A stretch of 64,000 nt of DNA from Helicoverpa zea (GCF_022581195.2 NC_061468.1:11550001-11614000); one strand, 5' to 3'. Shown: positions 12,168 through 25,509, counted from the stretch's first letter. The notes: generated from the sequence alone by a model not told the origin. A program made the numbers and translations.

Positions 12168-12255
12168 CTAGCTTCCGTCTGCGGTTTCACTCACGTCTTA
12201 AAGAAACTGCTTCCCATAGTGTGTATGTTATTCTGATGTGTACCTATAGGTAATA
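12168..12255 (-). mobile_element. Helitron-like 3' fragment
   Basis: Begins with CTAG (12168-12171) and continues gcttccgtctgcggtttcac, then cccatagtgtgtatgttatt. On the minus strand this is a Helitron-type 3' terminus (GTGAAACCGCAGACGGAAGCTAG). Only the terminal ~90 bp are recognisable. Confidence 0.4.
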
Positions 12256-13357
12256 CTCTGTAATATTATTGCCAAGTTTTATCATTCATCAATTATTATC
12301 TAAAAAGCTTCAGGCCTTAACCGAAGAAGCAACGGAAAATCGGAAGCTACTTATGCAATTTTACTTTTCTCACCTTCTTTTACCTCCTAAAACCGTTACA
12401 AGAAAAAAAATCACATAATCACACTTTACATATTATTTAGAGGGCCAAATTGGTCTAATTCTGACGCTAAGAACTCCATACTAAAGTCATTAGTACTGTT
12501 AGGCGAAGTTCTCAGCAAGTGCGTAGGAGGCCTAACAACTACGTAAACTTTGTGTAAATTAGGCCTTCTACTAGAATAATTGTACAAGTTAGTTACAAAA
12601 ATAACTAACATTTCTTAATGTAGGAAGTTTCCTACGTTTTGTCATTTTCTTTTCTATTATTAGGGTCACCACATATTATTAAAAAGTACTCCTGCCACGT
12701 ATTTACGTCAGTCGTTATGTGTTAAGCTCAAAAACTATTGAACAGTTTTTTGTGGTTCAAAGCAATAGGTACAATGATTCAGGTTTTGGTATATACCTTC
12801 GTACAAATACAGAAATCAGCCACAGCCGTTCCGGGCTGCTTTTATCTTTATGACTTTACAATTGATAATTTCATAAAAAAATATCAAGAAAATATTTATC
12901 CTGTTAATATAAACCATGTTACCAACTTCTGTATGAAATATTTGTTAATTTCCTTACATTTTTACGAAAAAAAAAGTCTTGCCAAGAATTTTCGTTTTTT
13001 ACCACTTCTCAAAGATTGTGGTGCTAAAAAATATGGAATCCAAACAAGCCAGGACTTACTAAGTCTATAAATTTAGTAAGTCGTTAGCAAGTTTGTGAGG
13101 AGAGTGAAGGACTGCTAGTGCTAACGGCAAATCAGTGAACATTCATGAAGTATTCGCGGTGCGTTCCCGTTGCGGGTACACTTTATTTAGGTATTTATTA
13201 ACACGGTTTAAGTAGTCTAATTCACATTTGAACTTATGACGCATTGCAAGTAATACCTATATCATTTGATAAACATACTTTCTACATTACTGAAGAAAAG
13301 AGATGGACATCATAACTAAACATCATAACAAGAAAGCTAATCTAGGAATCAATTTTG

Positions 13358-13462
13358 CTATATGGATTGATATCTATAAGAAAGATTATATATCTACATA
13401 TACTATATATATACTATATATATATATTATATATATACTATATGGATTGATATCTATAAGAA
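13358..13462 (+). repeat. 25-bp direct duplication around an AT-rich core
   Basis: The 25 bases at 13358-13382 (core ggattgatatctataag) are repeated identically at 13438-13462. The 55 bases between are almost pure (TA)n-type sequence (tatactatatatatac). This is most simply an 80-bp tandem duplication or slippage product. Confidence 0.8.
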
Positions 13463-13689
13463 TATTTGCATACGCTATAAGCAAAAAGCGTATCCTTAAT
13501 CTGTTCGACAAGGGGATTGGACAACGAACACTTCACATTTTAAATTAAAGCAAAGATAGACCAAATAAGAAAACGGGTAACTGGTAGCATACCGTCCCAT
13601 AATGATAGGGTGGAAATCAACCCCTGATTGAAGAGTGGGAGCTATTTCATCCCTCGTCGGCTCCGAGGGTGGCAGTACGGCGTCCTCAT

Positions 13690-16600
13690 TTTTTTATTGA
13701 ATAGTTTCTTTACAAAACATTTTCAAGTATGTGCTTTTATAAGATTTTTAGGAATTTGAAAATATGGTCGTAGTTTTTATTAGATTGGCAGACTTATCAA
13801 ATAATTATAATATTAACGATTCAAAACACACAGGAAAAAAAGATGTATATCTTTACAAAAAAGTAAGCCAGATTGAAATAACTAAAAGAAGGATCAATGT
13901 ATCTTATCAAAAAGATCACAGTTGTGAGCTTCACTAAATAGATCTAGAGAAATGTGAGAAGGAATATTACATAAAAGGATTATCAGATAACGTCACGAAT
14001 ATAACCATATTTCACACGAAACCACGATAAAATTACATACTGACAAACAAATGATTATTCGGAGCTTACGAACCTTAAATAAGATTAACAATTCTGGTAG
14101 TTCACAAGAAAAAATCCGAGTAGTAACAACAAAATCATCTCGGCAAACAAGAGGAAATCACCCTTAAATCATGACAACAGAGTCGAAAATCGTAGCAAAA
14201 GTAAACATTATTCGTAACGTTTGTATATTTTACAATGTACTTGCAACGTTATTAATGCTGTTCTCAACACCTTTATCACAACTGAGGAAGGTTTAAAATC
14301 GGTTGATGAAAGTGTAGATGAGGAGTGTGGGCCTACTAGGAATGAGGTGAACACACCAAATATTGACATTAGACTTAGTGGATACGACATAGAAATGTGT
14401 CCAAATACTGAGGTGTCGATGTGTATTTGTAGAGCAATAGAAGACGCAATAAGATGGTAAGATCTGTGTCTGATGGGATACGATGGGGGAGTACTGACAG
14501 ATTTCAAGTGGCCAAACTTACGTTATGTCGATGATATGGTTTGAGTATGCGAATATACGACGTGTCAGAAAGATAAACTGTAGCATGTTTTAAAATCAGT
14601 TGAAATACAAAAAATCTGAAAATTTAAAATATTTTCAGATCTTTCGATTGCTAGTAGGATCTCCTCAATATTTACAATACTATATCACCTGCCAAGTTTG
14701 GTGATTAACAAATTTTCTCTTAACGTTACCATCCGATGTTTTCCTCCCGAAACTTTTAAAACATCTCTAATTGAGATTTTTTATGCATAATGTCCTCCAT
14801 TCACAGAGCATTTATTTCTCTTTAAACGATCTCCCTTCCGTTTTCACGACATTAGTTTAATTCCCCTTCCAAATCATAGCCGCGTTAAGCATCTTAAACG
14901 TTTAATTTCAGTATTAAGGATTCACTTTGTGCAATGGGCCTACTCGAGTCATTTGCTTAGAGCTCATGAATAACTTACTTTCCTTTTGATGTACAATTAA
15001 CTCTTTCTTAATTTATGAAGCTTAAACGTCAGATGTTTCGTGTTATTGAAAATTTAATTTTTGGATAATTGCTCTCGGGTGCTGCCAGTTTTGTTCCTGC
15101 TTGTGATTCGCAAAGGCTTGCCAATTTATTATTACGCTGATTTGATTTTAATTAGTTTTGATAATGTCTCTGAAGTACAAGCTTTTGACTACCCTCTATT
15201 TTTCAGCAGTCAATAAAACATTGACTTGGCTATTGGTACGTTAAATCTTCCTTCCCATACATAATGGTACATAACATACTGTACACATCGGTCTATAATT
15301 CAATGTTTCAGAGTCTTTATCATTGCTAACTAACTTTGTATATAAACCATCTACCTACATAAAAAAAAAATGATAAAAGTTTTGTACCATATATGATATT
15401 TCCTTTTTTGTCAATTATTATAAATACACTTCCCTCTAACAGAGCCAGCATCACAAGTACAACAATAACTTCAATAGAAACCAGTGAGTCATTAACCAAA
15501 CGCTAATTACAACGTTCTGGAAACTTAAGGAAAGCGCGTTTCGTTACCCTTTCAATATAAGTCGCGATTACGTGCGCGTCACCGGTTTGCGCTCATTTGT
15601 TTTAATGACTTGCTAGGTTTGCGTTACAATTGAAGGGTTCAAAGATCAGAATTGTTAATTTTGGAAATAAATTAAATTCTCTATCGAAAGTTGTTAAGGT
15701 TTCTGTTGATTTTTGACTGAAAAAAATCGCAAACATTTCTCATGAAAACATATTTTATTTTGTAGACGAAACACAAATAAAAATATGGTCTTGTTTTCAT
15801 CTAAAATCGTGTTAATTTGAAGTTACTTTTGTTTCACCAGATAGCTCCTGTCATTTACAAAGTTGAAACTTGAAAGCTCACTTCAATCACAAGGAGGTAT
15901 CGAACTATTTCTGCTTACTTTGCTGGTTTCCATGTAAATGTATCTGTCTTCTATCTTCGAAACCAAGAACCATTCCGCTTTTATTACAAACTCGATTTAT
16001 TAACTGCATCAATTAGATAGCAAACAGACATACTGACTTTATTGCGAGGGACACGACCCTAATAGAACAAACAATTTAGCAACAAAATTAAACCGAGAAA
16101 AAATCACACCGATATATCTAGAGCCGTTGAAACCACAATACATGTGTTTTAAACCCGATTATAATCGCCAATTATCCCTTTGATCGTCGAAAAATAAACT
16201 TTTTTTGTACAAAATGCGTAAACAAAAGGGTTCGCTACAATCGGAGGGTAGGTACTTTAAATTAAACACCAAACGAGGTTCGGAGAATGAAACAGCGAAG
16301 CACCGATGCGTATATTTTGGAATTATAAATGTATATTTTTGGATTGTATTCTATTCACAATCTGAAAATAAATCTTCTATTGAAAATTTTGATGTTATTT
16401 AAATAAAAGATAATCTGAAAATGCTGTAAAATAGTCAGTCAACCTTTTTATCATTAGTGTGACAGACTTTTGTAACCGATCACTCCTTCATTCGATAAGT
16501 AACATTACTAACGAGTGTTTAAGTACCCAGCTTATAATTATCCCTTGTTTTTCTGTTTCTGCGTCTAAACAGAACCATTGCCTTGACACAACGACATCCC

Positions 16601-17000
16601 CTTAGCATCCAAAATTTATTTACAACCCCGTGCAGTTATCCGCTTCAATCAACCCCGATTTGACAGCCAGATAATTATTACCCCTTCACCCCTAGGCCCA
16701 AAAACTGGGCCTGTCATATTTCCTATTTCATTCTTTGAGAGGCTTTTAAAAATTTCGGCGAAGGAAGTATTCATTTCCTCTTCCGTTTGTCTGTCTGTCA
16801 CCGACACTGTAAGAAATGGGGTGTTTGTTTTCATTTAATTTTAGTCCTAATAAATAGAATTTATTTTCTTAGTATTATTTTGATGTTTATTGTAGTGAGG
16901 GAAAATGTACATCAGAATATTTCAGTAGTTTTTTCTGATACTTTTTATTTTGTAGTTTTAAGGCAAATAAGTTTTCGTTTTAAACAATTTCTTAATTTAT
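13690..17000. other. mostly unique DNA, no confident gene
   Basis: No recognised mobile element. Two overlapping short open frames on opposite strands at 14208-14507 are not convincing. A CpG-containing patch at 15525-15600 (gcgcgtttcgttaccc, gtcgcgattacgtgcgcgtc) stands out from the AT-rich surroundings and may be regulatory. Confidence 0.35.
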
Positions 17001-17029
17001 TATTTGTAGAATCTTTCTTTCTCCTGCCC

Positions 17030-18072
17030 TGTTCCCAAATTTTACTTGGGGTCGGCGCAATATGTCATTTTCTTCCATTTTCCCCTGTCACTCGTCATAT
17101 TGACACTCACTCCCTTTCTATTCATATCATCTTTCAGGCAATCCATCCATCTTTTCTTAGGTCTTCCTCTTCCTCTCCATCCATCTACATTCATACTTCG
17201 CACACACTTTGTTGCATGCGTATCATCCCTCCTCATTACATGCCCATACCACGACAATCTTCTACTTCTCATGTTTTCTGTAACTGGCGCTACTTTCAGA
17301 CTTCCTTTAATGTAATCATTCCTCACTTTATCCATTCTTGTAACACCACACATCCATCTCAGCATTCTCATTTCTGCTACATGCACTCTCTTCTCATCCC
17401 TCTTTTTCAACACTCCGATCCATACAGGACGACAGGTCTAATGACGGATTTGTAAATTTTGCCCTTCAGTTTGAGGGGCATCCGCGGGTCACAGATAGCG
17501 CTAGTTACCTGTCGCCATTTCATCCATCCAGTATTGAGCCGATGCGTAACGTCCCTGTTCACCTCACCGTCACTTTGGACGAGTGAACCATGGTACCGGA
17601 AGTCGGAGCAAACTGGTAGGGGCATGCCGGCTAGGGTTATGGTCATGGGTCCTGAAATACCACCAAAATCACAATGAAGGTATTCGGTTTTGCTCCTGCT
17701 CACCTTTAAACCTACTATCTCCAGTCTCAGCCGCCATGCCTCCAATCTACTCTGGACCTCTGGCCCACTCTCCCCCACCAGAACAATGTCATCGGCGAAA
17801 AGCTTACACCAGGGTGCCTTCTCCTGTATATCTGCCGTTAGCGCGTCCATTACCAGCAGGAAAAGGTACGGGCTGAGAGCCGACCCCTGATGTAAGCCAA
17901 CACCTACACTGAAACTGGCGGTAGTGCCCGCTGCGGACCGGACTTGTGTACTGCATCTGCCGTACATCGCTCGAATCAATTGCACATACTTCCCTGGTAT
18001 ACCTTTCTCCTCAAGGGCCCACCACAAAACCTCACGAGGCACCCGGTCATATGCCTTCTAGAGGTCAACGAA
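17030..18072 (-). mobile_element. 5'-truncated RTE-type non-LTR retrotransposon
   Basis: A minus-strand remnant that covers the second half of the reverse transcriptase and the C-terminal region of an RTE-like element. It starts abruptly at about 18072 in the middle of the RT domain, as expected from incomplete reverse transcription, and runs to the 3' end near 17030 (cgccgaccccaagtaaaatt). GC content is clearly above the flanks. No target-site duplication was identified. Confidence 0.85.
17042..18072 (-). pseudogene. broken RTE reverse transcriptase
   Basis: The frame from 18072 opens with FVDL, then a TAG stop (18058-18060) where the family has Glu, then KAYDRVPREVLWWALEEKG. The catalytic block LFADDIVLVGES is intact, as is QGSALSPYLF. 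The main open part is 17407-18042 (211 codons), ending VLYGSE-C-stop. Translation resumes in another frame at 17413 (KKRDEKRVHVAEMRMLRWM ... RRLSWYGHVMRRDD ... GRGRPKKRW) down to a stop at 17042. The family normally reads C-W-P-V-K-K here, so a deletion of a few bases at about 17405-17410 explains the frameshift. The product would have copied element RNA at a nicked target, but this copy cannot. Several spurious frames on the plus strand of this segment are antisense shadows. Confidence 0.85.
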
Positions 18073-18079
18073 TTATATG

Positions 18080-21000
18080 TAAAATAGGTAAGTTTTATTA
18101 CGAATGTGAAGAATAGCACTCAATCGCACAAAAAAAAAACTCTTTTCTTTCAGAATGTCACCACATTTAATTTTCTTTCAAATCTTTCATGCGATCTAAA
18201 TAACTGCAGTTCAGTAATTTTAATTCAATTGAATTGAATTAAATTCCATCATTTTTCTGAGCAACCCTTTATGTTTTCGTCGCGCTACAGAATTAAGGGC
18301 GCTGCAGAAGGGACGGCTAATACTCGTAAATTATTAAGAAATCACCCTTCGGAATATTGTATTTTCTCGAGATTTTCTCTTATTCACGTTGAATTTATTT
18401 TTGTTCAACAGTGTTGTGTTTTGTTTGCGTTTAATTCTATTTTGACGACGGCTTTAGAATTAAAAATGTATCGTTAACGAAAAGGTTTCAAAATACTTGC
18501 TGATTAGATTATCCTTAGGCAATTTTATTTTCAGCAATAGATTCTATATTTGTATACTTTAGATCATTATTTTACCGTTTTCCAATCTAAGTAAATGCGT
18601 CATTCTATTTCAACTTCTTGTAATGATAAAATTTATTCATATAAATAATATAATTTCAAATCTACTTGAATGGACGTTTAATTAACTAGGAACCTGTAAA
18701 ACGAGAAAAGAAGATGTACACACATTTATTTCTAAACCATCATAAAAGCCCATGCCATTGTTACAAAGGTGTTAAACCACAGATTCAAATCGCAGCGGAA
18801 ATTAAACATTAACAATAGCCAATAAAAATAAAAAACAATACAAATGACATTACAGTAATATTGTAATTAAATAAAACTAAATAGGTTACGGTGATAACCA
18901 CAACCCCAGTGTCAATCGATCGTGCCTTAACCCTAAAAAAACAACGGTGGGCTTGCGTGACCCCGGCAATTAATTTCAAAAGTACGGCAACCAGTGAGTG
19001 GGTTTTATCATAATTATAAATGCAACGTTTGTAGTGTTAATATGTATTCACGGTAGAACGATGTGCGTTAGTGATAAATAGCTGCCTAATTGTTTATATT
19101 ATAATAAATAAAGGACCCAATGTTTAGGGTTTGGAGTGTTGAAAAATTACTTGTGTTTTTGTTTTTCGTGGTGTAACAATTCCAGTGGTATTAAAATTAA
19201 TTTGTTGACAAATTGTAATGAAGTTGTGGTATGGTAATGAGGTAGTGGGAAAACTTAAGTATCTGTGTTATGTCTCAATGCATAATTATAATGTATGTAA
19301 ATGCTGACGATTCAAAACCTTTATAAGTTGTGTCATCTAATAATGGACCCATATCAGACCAGAAATAAACATATATAAATAAATTATACATAATATCATT
19401 TATAAATTTTTTGATGCACTGTATTAGTTTTAAGTTGTATATATATATATATAAGTTTATTTTATTTTATTTTCAATTAATGTAAATATATTGTGAATAT
19501 TCAAGAAATAAACTATTCCAATTAATCAATTACCTTTAGCTGTCAGTTGATTTTTTTTCCGAAGTTGCTTTGTACATTATTGTAGGTACGGTATGTACGA
19601 GTACTATGTACGCATTGAATTAGCCTACTCTATCAATGTTTGAATTAATGTAAAATAAACTTACAAATATACAAGTTTATAGATATGATTCACATAATTA
19701 CGCTAATACAAAAAAATTACAGATCTCACTATTTACAGTAAACAGTCCAAGTTTAGGAGTTGAAATAACATTACCCGTTAAGAATGATCACTTGAAAAAA
19801 TATTGTATGTTCAAGTTACATTAGTATCTGAGATCTACGTTATAATCTAACATGTAACACTCCACTTGCCGACTATCAAGCTATTTTAATTGTGCCTTAA
19901 ATGACCCGTGATGTTATTAGGGTTAACAACGCTTTATTTTTTTCACTAGTGTTGTAGCAATGTCGACTCTGTTGATCGATGTGATGTGTTCGCTTTGTCG
20001 GCGTATAATTAAATAGTTTGCGATGTGTGTGTGTTAAGGCACATTTCTCGGAAATTGCTGATACAGTTTTAGTGGAATTAAAGTTTTCGACTTGATTGTT
20101 GATAAGTTTTTGTTGATTTTCGCCGAAGCGCTAATGAAACCGTTTCGGGGTAGTATCTGCATTGTTAATTTATTTGTGAAGCTCTATTGATTCTTTTAAG
20201 TGCCGTTATATTGTGCTGCTGTTACGAATTTTGGCATTTAATTTATAGGAATCGTATTTGTGCAAAGTGCAATGTACTGCAAAAAGGGGTCAATATTTGA
20301 AACTGATTAATATTTTTTTAGCATCATAGGCATACTTTTACACATAGTGGGTACTTACATAGTTTTCTTGTTTCATACTTATATTAATGTTTCTTCGCCT
20401 TAACAGTTTATGTAAATTAGGGCTCTCACGAGTACTGTAATCACAGGCGATGCCGGGGTATTTAATGTGTTATTTCAGCTTATTAAATTATTATTATTGT
20501 TTGCTTTACTGTAATGAAGAAAGTCTCCAGAAACACTTTATCAATTTTGAAGTTAAAAACGTAACCCTTTTCGCAGTCGGGTGAATACGCCACAAATATC
20601 TCATAGTTCACCTACATTGAAATGAACACACAACATAACGTATTAAGTATAATCTAAATAAGTTTAGGATCCTGAAAACAGTTCAGGATACTTTCTACCC
20701 TGGTATTTCAAGACCTGTGATAACTTAAAAAATAGTTAGAAACATCTTAAATACAATGCCGTAAGATTAAAACCATATACTTAAGAAATACTTTTTCAAC
20801 AATTTATGTAAATCAGATCCCTCACACTCTGCCGTAATAACAGGCCATGTCGACAACGTGTGTTATTTTGACTTTTTAATTAATATCCACATTGTTTCCT
20901 AACTTATTGTTACTTCCTTCATTAAGTGAAGTTTTTCGGTCATTATTATGTGTTAGGAAAATATATGGTACAGATTATTTTAAGTGTGTGACACGTTTTA

Positions 21001-21110
21001 ATATTAGTTGTGTTCATATTTTATTTGTTAATTAGTTTAATAATGGATCATGTGTTACATTATTAGGTTTAAAGTTGACTTATTTATTAACTACACATAT
21101 AGTTTCTTCA
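18080..21110. other. unique AT-rich DNA, no gene seen
   Basis: No open frame above background and no recognised repeat, apart from a short (TA)n run at 19437-19453. Confidence 0.4.
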
Positions 21111-21124
21111 AGTGATTTCATAAA

Positions 21125-21275
21125 CGTCTCGTAAGAACTTCTCTACACCCGAATAAAAAATTCTCAGTAAATGGGCTATCTAACGCTTAAATTATTTTTC
21201 GAATAGGTAGGCCTAATGGTTTCTGATATTACCTATAGTGTTCAAACAAACAATCTTAGGTATATGAGGATTAAT
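21125..21275 (-). mobile_element. Helitron-related interspersed fragment
   Basis: Contains cacccgaataaaaaattctc, atgggctatctaacgcttaa and a terminal run with acaaacaatc, the same order of blocks as 25235-25385 and 38525-38660. Read on the minus strand these correspond to internal and 5' parts of Helitron-like repeats. Ends not defined. Confidence 0.35.
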
Positions 21276-21279
21276 TATA

Positions 21280-24180
21280 TTACTTTTTAATACTGTCTTT
21301 TTTATGAAGGTGCCTTAGAATAGGTTCGCATTTAAACATTACACAGAAATAAATAAACTTCAAAACAACCCACGCGACATCATCACAATATCTTGAAAGT
21401 TACAATTTTCAAGTTGTCTGTATCACCCTCTTTAATTAGCTACCATTCCAATCCAACCCTCACCATGTTCACAAACCAACCCTTTCATCTCACGTATCAC
21501 ACGAAAAATTTACACCACCCCCAATAAATTCAAAAAATAAAAAAATACCATTAGAAACTCATTAAATTGTAAATTAATTACGCTGGCAACAAAAAATAAT
21601 GCATTAGTGCTTTCAATTAGTTGCACCTGTTAGATATCGAACCCAGGATATGTAAATTACGTCTTAATTTCGTTTTTAGGGAAGATTTATTGGTTATTTC
21701 CATGTTTATGAGTAAAAGGGTTATTTGTTTGCCTTTGGTTTTAATGGGATTTTTAGGTTGTATATTTTTTTATGGATATATTGTTGTAGCCGTAAATTAA
21801 TCGCTATGAAAGCTCGTGCAGTTATGGGTCCGTATATTTAGTTAGTGAAATATTGCACAATGGTAATCAAGACCATAACTGCTTAGCTTTTTTCCAACGT
21901 GGGGCCGGCTTCCAGTGTTACAGGATGCAACTGAGATTTACATAGAGCAGAAACCTAGCTGGCCACATCAACCCAGTTAGCCGGACAAAACTGACTGGTT
22001 TTAGCTTTCCATTCTTCATGAAACAATATTTACAAAAATCTATCCTAGCATTTATTGATTTACAAATCGACCCCATCTGTAAAAACAGATGACTTTTTAT
22101 ACAGAAAGTAGTCTATGTTTACAAGACGCAAATACCTACAACAAAATCTATGACTCTATTCAATAAGTTCCCGATTAGAAGCAAACAAACTGAATAAAAA
22201 GCCATTGTTTCTCAAGCGGGTGTTTTTGTTGGGGTCACCGATAGCAAGAGGTCATCCCAATATATGGCTTACACAACAATATAATACCTTATTAGCTTCT
22301 GCAACTTAGAACACATACAATACAATCCACTTATCTTATTCCGTTATGCACGATCACCACAACTACATTTTTAACTCTATTCTGTGGTACAAAGAGTTTA
22401 TATTTGACTGAGTCACTCCGTACTTTAAATGTGAGGTAACTTTCAAATGAAATAGGTTAATAGGCTTTTTAACGCCTAAACTTAAGTTACAGTTCGTTTA
22501 AAACATGAACCATTTAGGTCAATGATTGGAAAAATACAGATCTGACACTTCTTTCAATGCTGTTTAAACGCAATTTTGAGTAGAAATCATGTTAAATGTC
22601 AGAATGTCAATCAAAATGACGTTTGGGATCAAAGAGCATAAGATATTGAAACTATAAATTACATTTGTTTGTTACTTAAATAGTTATTGTGTGAGCAAAA
22701 TCTATTGACTTTAAAACACTTTCTAATGTGTTTATTTCAAAAGGAATTACCTACATGTGATCGATGTATGTAACAAAATGACAAGGCAATTATAACATTC
22801 ATAATCCACATGAAAATGTATTGATGGTTATGTAAAATAAAAACAGAAAAAAACTGTGAAATCCCTTCAGATATAGAATATGTTTGAGTAAATTATCTTT
22901 TCTCTCCTAAAAACCAGCATTATATTGATCTACAACAGTGAAACAAAAATTGTGACACATCTGTAACAAAAACTTACTCTATGGCCCAAAAATTAAGGGG
23001 TCTAGTAGCGCCAACAAATTACAGCTTTTTCGTTTATCTACACAGAAGCTCGTTGCTTTCTCTTTGACCATATTGATGACTAATTGGTCACAGTAGTGGA
23101 CGTCATTTAGTGATTTATTGTCTGAAAGTATGACCACTTAAAATATAAAGCTTAGGACAGTTTTTTGATAATGTATGTGACGAAAGATGTCAATGAGGTT
23201 ATGAAATAGATGGTGAAGAAGAAGTAATAATGTGTACTTCCACGTGTAATAAATAAATGTTTTTAAAAATACTTCATTTGTTTTACCTTCCAAAAAGCTG
23301 CGTGTGACATATATAGTAGATAAAAGTAGGTGCAAGTCGAACATTGTGTTAACTAGTCTAACCATTCATGATAATGACGACCACGATTTTGGTCATGGTG
23401 GTAAGTAGGAAGGCCAATATATGGAAGTGAACTAAAAATAAATATACTGATATGAATGGTTTTTAGGACAAGATATGTAAACATTTATTTCTATGCGACT
23501 TATTTTCGCTCGGACCACAACCAAAACGAGCACAAAACGATAAAAAATATTCATACAAACCAAAATTGATGCGGTTTCCCATAAAAGTATCCCCCTCGAT
23601 ATCAGTATCATCTAACGCCCAATTACAAACAACATGCAGAACCACGATGAAAGTAATAAAATCTCGTTACAGTTTTTACAGCACACGGTGGGACCCTAAA
23701 ATTGATTTACGATACGTAGGTATTACATTTGGCTCTTAATGATACTGATTGCGTTAGGATTATTATTTAACTTTACGAGGTGGCAGTCAACGGGCCAGTT
23801 ACACCATGGTTTTATGGGAACATGAGTTATGGCTGGTCTCGAATTTGCGATATTGCGTTTTTGGTTCGTATTTTGTTGGGAATGTATGTAGGTCGTTTTT
23901 CTGTGACAAAAGAGTTGAATCATGTTTTTACATACGAACAATTTAGATTATCCAACTTTATGGAAGAATATTATTTATTTACAACAAATCTATACAGTAG
24001 GTACTAAAGAGGGTCAAAATATTCCTCCATCCGGACGTTCAAACCTATTTACTGTTTAAGCTTTTCTTCAAATTTTTCCAACTGTGATAAGTAAATTAGA
24101 TGTACTTAGTTAGCCACCCAATGAGTTTATTTCGGTGGCAGTTAGCACATAAAGATGCCCAACTTTTGATTTTCAAACTC
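21280..24180. other. unique DNA, no gene seen
   Basis: Nothing recognisable as coding, RNA or repeat. Short open frames (up to about 75 codons) are within chance expectation. Confidence 0.4.
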
Positions 24181-24183
24181 TGA

Positions 24184-24370
24184 CGGCCAGTTTCTTCATC
24201 AAAAGTTAAAGTTAAAGTTATGGCTAAAGTAATGTCTAAAGTAAAAGTAACGGTTAAATTAAATTTTTCTATTAGTTTTGCTGTCACTTTAGCCTTGAAA
24301 AAACGAATTTGACCGTTACTTTTACTTTAGACATTACTTTAACTTTAAGTTTTGATGAAGAAACTGGCCG
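24184..24370. mobile_element. MITE-like element with long TIRs
   Basis: The left end cggccagtttcttcatcaaa and the right end, its complement (tttgatgaagaaactggccg), are perfect over the outer 20 bp. The inverted similarity continues inward over about 75 bp (aagtaatgtctaaagtaaaa, gtaacggt on both), with the left arm carrying an extra ~18 bp of the aaagtt repeat. The total is 187 bp with no coding capacity. No clear target-site duplication flanks it (ctctga on the left, ataata on the right), so the superfamily is open. Confidence 0.75.
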
Positions 24371-25234
24371 ATAATATATTAAACATTCATACAGTAAACT
24401 AAAACATTTTATATCGTTTATACTAATTTAATCACCACATCAACGCCAACAAAATTGCCTCCAAATTCAACGACAAAATCATTTATCAAAACAAACCGGT
24501 TAGATCCACTTATAACTGACTTTAACCAGTAAACTAATCTGTTATCATCGGCGCCATAATTATCAATCGCAGTGAAAGGAAGGTGTGGACGGGTCTGACC
24601 TTTCACGATCCTGGTCTGAAGGTGGAGTTAGAAGCTGCTTATGTGTTCGACTGTTTTTGATAAGGTGCTATCTGGGAATGATCTGGTGCCAGTGGTAGTG
24701 TTATAATTAGCTGGCATTAGAAAGACTACTGATTCTATAAATTTGTAAGCTAAAGTGTCTTTGGATTTTATTTTGGTTTAATTGAATGATGATGATGTTG
24801 ATGATTTTATGATTTGAACTAGCTGAAAGTGTCCTTGAGTGCTGCAAAATGCAGAATTTTGGTCGGTCCTCAGTTTGACCGGGCTCATAAATCAGTATGG
24901 AGCTGAATGGTAGTGCGCACATTACAAAGATTAGGTATCTATTATTTCGTGACCATTAAAATTTAACTTAATCTGTTTCTATGTATTTATATTCCTCGGG
25001 TCCACTAATAGGCAACAAATGGTTAAGATAACTCTTACAATTTTATTGCTATTTTCCATTGAACACAAGAGAAGTAATTTCTATCATTTACTATAGAAAA
25101 CTTGTTTCCTATATCCTAAACATTTTATATCCTTGAATAGAATGACTTAAACGAACTATACAAAACAGTTATTCTTCGATTTATACTTAAACCTACAATT
25201 TTCCCATTATCGTATATTCAAAGTACTACTTTCC

Positions 25235-25400
25235 ACCAGCAGTTTTACTCGTATCTCATAGTACACTACTCCACGCGTCCCGATAAAAAATGTCCTATAG
25301 TCTTTTTCCCATAAATGGGCTATCTGACACTGAAACAATGTTTCAAATCAGTCCAATAGTTCCTTAGTTCAACCAAACAAACAAATAGCATTAAAATATT
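25235..25400 (-). mobile_element. Helitron-related interspersed fragment
   Basis: Blocks ccaccagcagttttactcgt, ccacgcgtcccgataaaaaa, aaatgggctatctgacactg and aaatcagtccaatagttcct appear in the order seen at 8929, 21125 and 38525. On the minus strand this would be a Helitron-like 3' half lacking the terminal CTAG. Confidence 0.4.
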
Positions 25401-25473
25401 AGCACAGATTACTTTAACAAATCAGTATTTGCTATCGGCATTAGCACTGGCTTCCATCACTGGGAATCGAATC

Positions 25474-25482
25474 TGAATAGTA
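25474..25482. repeat. possible target-site duplication, left
   Basis: tgaatagta at 25474-25482 is repeated at 30542-30550, on either side of the CR1-like element. The last two bases overlap the tandem tail, so the true match could be 7 bp. Supports, but does not prove, the element's ends. Confidence 0.4.
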
Positions 25483-25509
25483 CTTCAATACTTCAATACT
25501 TCAATACTT
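25483..25509 (-). repeat. 8-bp tandem repeat tail of the CR1-like element
   Basis: On the plus strand the unit caatactt occurs three times in a row (25486-25493, 25494-25501, 25502-25509) preceded by a partial tactt. On the element strand this is AAGTATTG repeated. CR1-group elements characteristically end in such microsatellite-like 8-mers, used in target-primed reverse transcription, instead of a poly(A) tail. Confidence 0.85.

Noticed and set aside
11930..13070. Two frames of just over 100 codons
   Set aside because: Rich in Phe/Ile/Tyr/Lys as expected from AT-rich DNA, with no recognisable domain and no splice context.
14208..14507. Overlapping open frames on both strands, with a GTAAG after the plus frame
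   Set aside because: Both strands are open, neither encodes a known domain, and no 3' splice site precedes the plus frame. Probably chance.
16787..17455. 222-codon plus-strand open frame
   Set aside because: It runs antisense across the 3' part of the RTE fragment. The composition is explained by the reverse strand, and the sense reading gives clear RT-family motifs.
19437..19453. (TA)n run
   Set aside because: Simple low-complexity repeat without further structure.
22083..22100. Short hairpin catctgt-aaaa-acagatg
   Set aside because: A 7-bp stem is expected by chance in 64 kb.
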